From the NCBI RefSeq assembly GCF_932526225.1, contig NC_064036.1:14253181-14317180 (forward strand): DNA of 64,000 nt, read 5' to 3'. Both the position numbers and the translations under genes were made by a program. Source of the stretch: Nematostella vectensis (lineage: Eukaryota; Cnidaria; Anthozoa; Actiniaria; Edwardsiidae). A model generated the notes under the pieces. That model was not told the origin of the DNA. It made no database searches and saw only the letters and a list, made by a program, of their open reading frames with translations. Positions 43,630 to 64,000 of this stretch are shown in pieces. The stretch's first letter is position 1. Every line of letters starts with the position of its first letter.

Positions 43630-45775
43630 CCCGTTGTACTGTCGAGTTGCCTGCTATATGTTTTTATTAAAGTAAATCACGTATAAGTACCAAAAAGTGA
43701 ACATTTAACAACGACGAATACGATATTCTCAGTGCATAACGAGTTACCTGCTGTACTGCCGAGTTGCCTGCTATATGTTTTTATTAAAGTAAATCACGCA
43801 CAATTACCAAAAAGTGAACATTTAACAACGACGAATACGATATTCCCAGCGCATAACGAGTTACCTGCTGTACTGTCGAGTTGCCTGCTATATGTTTTTA
43901 TTAAAGTAAATCACGTACAAATACCAAAAAGTGAACATTTAACAACGACGAATACGATATTCCCAGTGCATAACGAGTTACCTGCTGTACTGTCGGGTTG
44001 CCTGCTATATGTTTTTATTAAAGTAAATCACGTATAAGTACCAAAACGTGAACATTTAACAACGACGAATACGATATTCCCAGCGGATAACGAGTTACCT
44101 GCTGTACTGTAGAGTTGCCTGCTGTATGTTTTTATTAAAGTAAATCACGCACAATTACCAAAAAGTGAATATTTAACAACGGAGAATACGATATTCCCAG
44201 CGCATAACGAGTTACCTGCTGTACTGTAGAGTTGCCTGCTATATGTTTTTATTAAAGTAAATCACGTGCAAATTCCAAAAAAGTGACGCTTGACTGACGA
44301 CGAATACGATATTCCCAGCGCATAACGAGGTACCTGCTGTACTGTAGAGTTGCCTGCTATATGTTTTTATTAAAGTAAATCACGTGCAAATTCCAAAAAA
44401 GTGAAGCTTGACTGACGACGAATACGATATTCCCAGCGCATAACGAGGTACCTGTTGTACTGTCGAGTTGCCTGCTATATGTTTTTATTAAAGTAAATCA
44501 TGTACAAATACGAAAAAGTGAAGCTTCAATAACGACGAATACGATATTCCCAGCGCATAACGAGGTACCTGCTGCACTGTCGAGTTGCCTGCTATATGTT
44601 TTTATTAAAGTAAATCATGTACTGGAAACACAAAAAAGGGAAGCTTCAAAAACGACGAATACGATATTCCCAGCGCATAACGAGTTACCTGCTGTACTGT
44701 CGAGTTGCCTGCTATATGTTTTTATTAAAGTAAATCACGTATAAATACCAAAAAGTGAACATTTAACAACGACGAATACGATATTCCCAGCGCATAACGA
44801 GTTACCTGCTGTACTGTAGAGTTGCCTGCTATATGTTTTTATTAAAGTAAATCACGCACAATTACCAAAAAGTGAACATTTAACAACGACGAATACGATA
44901 TTCCCAGCGCATAACGAGGTACCTGTTGTACTGTCGAGTTGCCTGCTATATGTTTTTATTAAAGTAAATCATGTACAAATACGAAAAAGTGAAGCTTCAA
45001 TAACGACGAATACGATATTCTTAGCGCATAACGAGTTACCTGCTGTACTGTCGAGTTGCCTGCTATATGTTTTTTCAGAGTAAATCACTTACAAATGCCT
45101 AAAAAGTGAAGCTTGAACAACGGAGAATACGATATTCCCAGTGCATAACGAGTTACCTGCTGTACTGTCGAGTTGCCTGCTATATGTTTTTATTAAAGTA
45201 AATCACGTATAAGTACCAAAAAGTGAACATTTAACAACGACGAATACGATATTCCCAGCGCATAACGAGTTACCTGCTGTACTGTCGAGTTGCCTGCTAT
45301 ATGTTTTTATTAAAGTAAGTCACGTACAAATTCCAAAAAAAGTGAAGCTTGAATGACGACGAATACGATATTCCCAGCGCATAACGAGGTACCTGTTGTA
45401 CTGTCGAGTTGCCTGCTATATGTTTTTATTAAAGTAAATCATGTACAAATACGAAAAAGTGAACATTTAACAACGACGAATACGATATTCCCAGCGCATA
45501 ACGAGTTACCTGCTGTACTGTAGAGTTGCCTGCTATATGTTTTTATTAAAGTAAATCACGCACAATTACCAAAAAGTGAACATTTAACAACGACGAATAC
45601 GATATTCACAGTATGTAACGAGTTAGCTGCTGTACTATTGAGTTGCCTGCTATATGTTTTTAATAAATATAAACACGTACAAATGCCAAAAAGTGAAGCT
45701 GTAACAACAACGAATACAATATTCCCAGTGTATAACGAATTAGCTGCTGTACTGTCGAGTTGCCTGTGATATTAC
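43630..45775. repeat. Satellite, ~118-bp unit, about 18 copies
   Basis: TTGCCTGCTATATG (one copy GCTGTATG) recurs every 112-120 bp from about 43648 to 45644. Each unit also has TTTTTATTAAAGTAAATCA, AACGACGAATACGATATTC and CATAACGAGTTACCTGCTGT. Variant bases are shared between non-adjacent units, which implies higher-order or conversion-driven spread. The array directly abuts the decayed element block on its left. After 45775 it decays into short GAGTTGCCTG copies (to about 45840). Confidence 0.97.
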
Positions 45776-45840
45776 ACAAATCATCACATTTGAGTTGCCT
45801 GCTAACTTCACTGAGTTGCCTGCTGAGTTGCCTGCCAGCT

Positions 45841-47370
45841 TTACTATGGTTACGGCCCAACTTAGCAACGGACATGAAAAAGCTAGACAGACCAAATACG
45901 AGAAAGCCACGAACTGAGAGAGGATCTTCAATTGTAAAAGTCCGAATACGGTTCCAGTACCAGAAAGATTGAGAATTGAAAGCTGTTCTCACGTCACTAA
46001 CCGTTAAAATGGTGTACGCCGAAAATCAAATGACGTTCCTGAAAACAGAAAAAAAGGGAAATGGTGTTAGGACCACATAATTTAAAGTCTTCTCTTGACG
46101 TCGATTAAAACTTTTTATTTCGTGAGGAGAACAAGAAGTTAACATTCTCCCAAGTTTGAGATGTGCATCTTTTTTAGTTTAATTAGGTAGCGTATGGTAC
46201 TTACTTTCATTGATGAGTGAAAATGTTTAAATCTCTTCCACGTTTCATCTCTTTTCCTCATTTTGCAGTTAACTTATACCGTTCCAAAACTGGGTGCTGC
46301 TTTTATTTCTTTACCAAGGATTTTAGACATCACCTTTTGCAAGGTTGTTGTGTGATAGCCACACACTGCATGCACATCTGCTCAATGCTCAAATGTTAGC
46401 TCAAATGGCCGTTTACTCGTTACACGTTACCAGGTCTTCTCTTCGCTCTTCGTGCAAGGGAGGCTTGAAAATTCCCGCCAAAAGTACCCTGGCAAGGGCG
46501 GGAGGAACAAACATGAAAACTCCTCACAATTTGCTGAAATGTGCCTTGTCGAGGTCGAGGATCTCTGCGCGATTTTTCTTGTCGTTACGTTGCCTATTCG
46601 TGGTTTTGCGTGATTTTGTGGTTTTATCTACAGAAATTTAGATTTGCAAATTTTGCTTGGGGGGGGGGGGGGGGGAGGGGCAAAGGGGAATTGAGAACTG
46701 CTGTTGAATGGTAGACTACGGTCGCTTCTCTTTGCTCGTTTCAAAAATTAAATCCTATGAAGTTTCAGGATAATTAAATGGTTAAAATAGAACTGTAAAG
46801 ACAGGGGCAAGAAAAAGAACAACTAAGAAATCAACTGTTTTACGACTCCTGGATGATAAACGTAAACAACATATTGTGAACTCCGTAAAATGTATGCCGG
46901 CTAGGCTGCGCTGTCACGCAATCTTTAAATCTGTTTATCGAACAAAGAAGGAAATATTTGCTGAAAACCGCTTTCATTTTGCCGCTAAGGCGCGTCAGTG
47001 CCATCCCATCCTATATGCTATATATTTCTATGACATGATAAACACACTCGATATTCGAGCTACATCTCTTGCTCTAAAGTGCCACAATCCTGGCCGCTAT
47101 CTCGACTGCAGGCATTGCATTCGTGCCTCGCCTTCCGAAAACCGACTGACCAAATTTGGTGCGAGTTATTTGGGAAGGGGTTTTCATTTGTTTTAGACGG
47201 CTTCCGATTGGTCGCCCTATTGTTCTGTCGATGGCTCGATTGTCGTAATTTCTGTATCTGTTGTTCTTTGCATGCCAGAGGGGGCGGCTAGCCGAGTTTG
47301 GATTGTGTGAGCCGTGCTGGTTTTTGCAGGCTAACTGGTTATCATCTCGCATAAAGTAGATTCCACACAG
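45841..47370 (+). promoter_or_regulatory. Region upstream of the LIM gene
   Basis: No supported gene. A poly-G run lies near 46659-46678. The last ~500 bp before the ATG should hold the promoter and 5' UTR, but no TATA box or clear initiator was seen. Confidence 0.4.
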
Positions 47371-47388
47371 TTGGTAAACGCTCGCACA

Positions 47389-60061
<12,673 letters not shown>

Positions 60062-61378
60062 TAATTGACACTCTGAGCGGCCACAGCAACATTGAGTTTA
60101 GGTAGAAAAATAGCAGAAGGGTGCCTTTAACTAACAAAAGGTGCTATTGGAAAACCGTGATTAACCATTTTTTCCCAGCGTGGCCCGCTCGCCCGCACTG
60201 TTTCTTCCAGCCGGAAAATCGCGAGTTTTACAATAAAACTGTAAAGTTTAGGTAAGTGCACCCTTAAATAGTTTACCAATTGCTTTGCTAAATGCAAGTC
60301 ATGTACCATTTTTCTAATATTTCCCGTCCTTTGTAGTAATTAGCAGCCATCAATATTCCTACATTTTTTCTGGAAAATTTTCAGGAGTAAGGGATTTTTA
60401 GTTTTATTGAAACGATATATTGTCGCAAAAGCCCTAAATTACTGCAACGATCAAATCCTATTAAGAACAGACTATAGAGTATGGATTACAATAGGGAAAG
60501 GGACTTTGGATACTGAATACTGTCAGATTTACGACAGCCAAAGAAGTCATTTAATTTTCCATTTTTCCAATCAAAATATTCCAAACAAGTCTGAACTACT
60601 TAGTTATTAGTGAATTGTCAATTTTAAGTCTTGCCTCGTTTCTTGGATCGATATTTTTTTCACAATCTTAGAGATTAACTATTAGTCTCTGATCAATAAT
60701 GATTAATTGAATGCCATTTCTGTTGCGCAAATTTAATGTAGTAAATGATAATCAAAAGAATAAATTATTCGAGTAGAATCTACAGTGAATGTTTGTGATG
60801 TGAAACTTGAAACATTTTCTGTAAATTATAGCTACTGTTAACTGTTAAGTATGTTACATTAGTAACTCTAGATTTAGCAATAAGGATCGTGATTAGTAAT
60901 CACGTAAGGTATGGTGGACCTCAAAAAGTCAAAAATGGTAAAATCCCCACCATTAGGTCTTCTCGAAGACCTATTTTATATGCCCTTATTCATAACAATT
61001 CCTGGCAGGCAATCGTAGTCCATGGTTACATTAAACAACAACCAGAAGCAAAGAAACATGCTGTGTTCGATTATACATAGTTCATTGCGGTCCTTTCTAC
61101 CTCGTCTTTGACTGAAGTAAAACTGCGTTGCTTGCAATTCCTGCCAAAGTCCCTAATAAATTGTACATGCCAGAAGGAGCATTTTTAAACAAGAAAAGTA
61201 ATGACACCTTTTTTTACCCCCAAAATATTTTTGATATACTAAGTAGCAGATGATAAACCAATAAAGTCTTATATAAATTGCGTTGTTTTTCTGTGTTTTT
61301 TTTTTTTTTTTCAGACAGTAGGATGATGGGAGGGTGTTGGATAGAAGACAATGGAAAGGCTCGCTTATCTACATATAG
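60062..61378. other. 3' flank of the LIM gene with poly(A) signal candidates
   Basis: AATAAA occurs at 60232-60237 and 61260-61265, candidate poly(A) signals for short and long 3' UTRs. No other gene is supported. Confidence 0.5.
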
Positions 61379-61515
61379 TGCCGTAGCAAGCCTCGAAATA
61401 TGGTGGTGGTGGTGGTGGGGGGGGGGGGGGGGGGGGTCACAATACGAAAATATTCGGGGGCACAGCCACGCCCGCTCTGGTCATATCCTTTTGATTTTTT
61501 AAAAATGTACGGCCC
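61379..61515. repeat. GCCGTAGC-type short element, copy 2
   Basis: GCCGTAGCAAGCCTCG start, a GGT/poly-G tract (61401-61437), ATATTCGGGGGCACAGCCACG, and an end near ACGGCCCTGAC. Confidence 0.6.
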
Positions 61516-62057
61516 TGACATGGGCGGCGGCCGGGACACCATGAACGTTTTTTTAAAGTTTGTTTCAAACAGAGAGGTAATTAATTTCTGATAGTTCTGA
61601 TTGTTCGTATGTACCAAGCAAAATGCGTGACGTAACACCAATACGTACCGTGTCAATTCAAAATGATTGCTTTCCCAAAAGATCATGCATTTTCAAGCCG
61701 CTCCTATACAACCATTATTTGCGCGATTTCTATTATTCTTTCCAATTCGTATGAAAGAAACATCCTACATTCGGAGTTTATTGTAGTTCCAGGTTAAATT
61801 CAAACCAATTGCGGAATTATTAAGGTTGTCGAAGTTTGGAAAAAAGCGACTGTAGTACAGAAACAAAATGTGAGACTCCTTTAAAATATACTGTAATAAA
61901 TAAATCGGGTTTCAAGGATCAAGCCTGTGAAATATAGCGATATTCCTTTGAGCCGACCTTGTTCTAAATCGACTATAACAATTTGAACATCTCGAGATAG
62001 ACGTCAAATCGTTCACAGAAAGAATACTTCCATCTAAAAGTAAGAATTAGCATCAAA

Positions 62058-62190
62058 GCCGTAGCAGGCCTCGGATTATTGGCCGAGTGTTGGGTCGTCA
62101 CGATGCAGAAACGTTGGGGGGGGGGGTTGGCACAGCTACAATTTTTGAAAATATTGGGGGGGGGCACGTGCCCCCAGAGCCACACCCCCT
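62058..62190. repeat. GCCGTAGC-type short element, copy 3
   Basis: GCCGTAGCAGGCCTCG start, two poly-G runs and GGCACGTGCCCCCAGAGCCA. It shares order and motifs with copies 1 and 2. Confidence 0.6.
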
Positions 62191-63802
62191 TCTACTACCC
62201 TGCTTTAAAAGTTCAAATTATTCTGTCTTGGTATAACGGACAAATAAAATTCTTAATATAGAGACAAGCGTAGCATATATAATACTTTCTAGTGTAAGGA
62301 ACGGGAAAAGCGATATTGATGTAACCTTCCCTTCTCCATTTGTTCGATTAGTTTAATTAAAGGCGCTTCGGGCTTTTTAAGTCAAATGATGAAGATCATT
62401 CACCTTTTAGCAACAGAAATGTATGATAACAATGAAGATGCTGAAGTAATCAAGAGGCTAGCTTTGATTTTTTGTACTTAAATATTAGATTTAGACGACA
62501 GCTTTGAATGTTTCCAGCAAATTTGCCCAATTCCACGACCTCATTGTGTGATATGGCCAGGTTAAGTTTATGTAGGCATTGGGCACCCTTTGTAATGTAA
62601 TTGTAAGTCTTATTTAGGTTTTTGGCCCTATCACGTGGTTGTTTGGGTGCAATAGTCGAGCGCACAGTACAAGAGAGAAGAATATATGGAGTAAACAAAG
62701 AATCGTTGCTTAATAACGCTTCTTAATCTTTTCAAAACTCCTAAATACAAAACATATTGCAATAACATTAACATCATTAAAATGAAATTCGAAAAGTAAA
62801 GATGACAGTCCATTAATCATACGCTGAACGTACTGGCGCAACTAGGGAATAGGAAATTTTCCGAATTTGGTCGTTTGCGCAACTCTGAAAGCGTAACTGG
62901 ACTACCCAGTTGTCGGCTTTCGTAGATTAGTAACCAAGCAGTTTTAGTAACCAGGATCACCGCGATATGTACAAATCTTGAAAGAAGGAAGAACTTGTTT
63001 AAAAAAAAGGGTCGAAAGGTGGTGCCATGGTTTCGGTACATATCCGAAAATCATGCAGTTAATATACAAAAAAAATTAAACAAAAGAAATTTAATTAAAT
63101 TTGTCTCTGGCCTCTTCTCTTTTTTTATAAATTCGTCGTCACATTTATAGGGTATCAGCATCAATGAATAACCCATCGAAAAGCCATGGCTAATTATAGA
63201 GCCCCTGAGGAAGAAATGTTTCATGGATTAGATAGATGTGGTTTTTGCCATAGAGTATCAAACAAATACCAGATGACAGACAGATAAGTTATTGACCTTT
63301 CACCTACACCTGAAAAGTAAATGTTTTTTCTCTTTCATCTTAACTTCAACATACCATGTGTATTTTTTTTTTATTAACATCCAAATCCATGAAAATACTT
63401 GAATTGAATATGTATCAACGTCCCATGGACCGGGCGACACGTACTTGAGCGTAAGCGTTACTTGAAGTGCCATCCAGGGAGTGCCATATTGTATCTTTTA
63501 CTTTGACTCGCACGATTCACACTGTATAGTATATGTAAAAATGCTGTATATTAATTGAATTTACATCATTCTAATCATTTGTATTGTTATAATTTTTGGT
63601 ATAAAGAACAAAAAAATCCTGTTGCATAAACTATTTTTTATTAGAATGTCTGTCACGGCTGAACCATTCTTATTTTTTGGAGCATTTTTTTTCATGTAGA
63701 AATATAATACCCAACGAATTATTAGGAAGAGAATTATAAACACATGTAATTCTGCGTTTTATTACTCACATCACACTAACAAAATATTGTTTTGCTGCTA
63801 TC
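62191..63802. other. Gene-free AT-rich end region
   Basis: No gene, RNA or element is supported. All open frames are short and unrecognised. Confidence 0.55.
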
Positions 63803-63905
63803 TGAGTCTCGGCATGTTCTTAAAGTATTCTTAGCAGAATTTGATGAAATCTCAAGTTGGACGTTCTTATTAAAAAAGGTTTTTATATAAAAAAAAAGAG
63901 TGTAT
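63803..63905 (+). repeat. Dispersed repeat, partner of 9310-9405
   Basis: It contains GGCATGTTCTTA, GAAATCTCA, TGGACGTTCTTAT and an A-rich run ending GTGTA in the same order as the 9.3-kb copy. Confidence 0.7.
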
Positions 63906-64000
63906 CATTATATCATTACTGTAATCGAAAATGCGCGTAAGGTTTTAAAGGGTGCAGCGGTGGGTAATCGAAACAAACGGCACGCGAAGTCTCGGTGTAC

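Noticed and set aside
43732-44037. 101-codon repeating ORF in the 118-bp satellite
   Set aside because: A by-product of unit length near a multiple of three in the first units. The frame is lost in later units.

Overview
The window looks like animal nuclear DNA, most likely from a cnidarian and probably an anthozoan such as a sea anemone. The grounds are AT-rich sequence, genes split by GT-AG introns of 0.08-4.3 kb, non-LTR and Penelope-like retroelements, many MITE-sized elements and satellites, and protein families I associate from memory with cnidarian genomes. Nothing was searched against a database, so the organism call is inference. No bacterial-style operon, CRISPR array or rRNA is visible.

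Layout: 1-3.7 kb is a satellite of ~755-bp units. 3.8-9.9 kb holds a pogo-like MITE, a minisatellite, a ~990-bp repeat whose near-identical twin lies at 27.0-28.0 kb, a reverse transcriptase ORF (7079-8788) and two TA microsatellites around a perfect hairpin. 10.25-15.6 kb is a seven-exon gene with zinc-finger-like Cys clusters and a possible cysteine-peptidase tail. It carries several single-base frameshifts and is probably a pseudogene. 15.6-21.7 kb is mostly repeats, including a Penelope-like RT fragment whose catalytic motif A has been amplified into about 12 tandem copies.

The best intact gene of immune interest is at 21731-26783: a cGAS-like (Mab-21/cGLR) nucleotidyltransferase with all three metal-binding acidic residues. 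Its last exon adds a hydrophobic segment and ends in a CaaX box (CVVM), which suggests a membrane-anchored cyclic-nucleotide synthase. 28-38 kb contains piggyBac-like elements, arrays of a CRE-like palindrome, a broken rhodopsin-type GPCR, an intact Tctex1 dynein light chain gene (minus strand, 32840-33310) and a decayed non-LTR retrotransposon.

38-43.5 kb is a GC-richer, gene-dense block of broken ORFs on both strands (hydrophobic, coiled-coil and soluble proteins) with a small tRNA-like structure at its left edge. I read it as one decayed large mobile or virus-like element of unidentified class. A ~118-bp satellite (about 18 copies) follows to 45.8 kb.

The right part is dominated by a five-exon EPLIN/LIMA1-like gene (47389-60061, 983 codons): acidic N-terminus, eight FE(Q/K)K repeats, a long charged single-alpha-helix segment and a C-terminal LIM domain. 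Its exon lengths sum exactly to 984 codons. Its introns contain two MITEs with clear terminal inverted repeats. The last 4 kb is gene-free and repeat-bearing.
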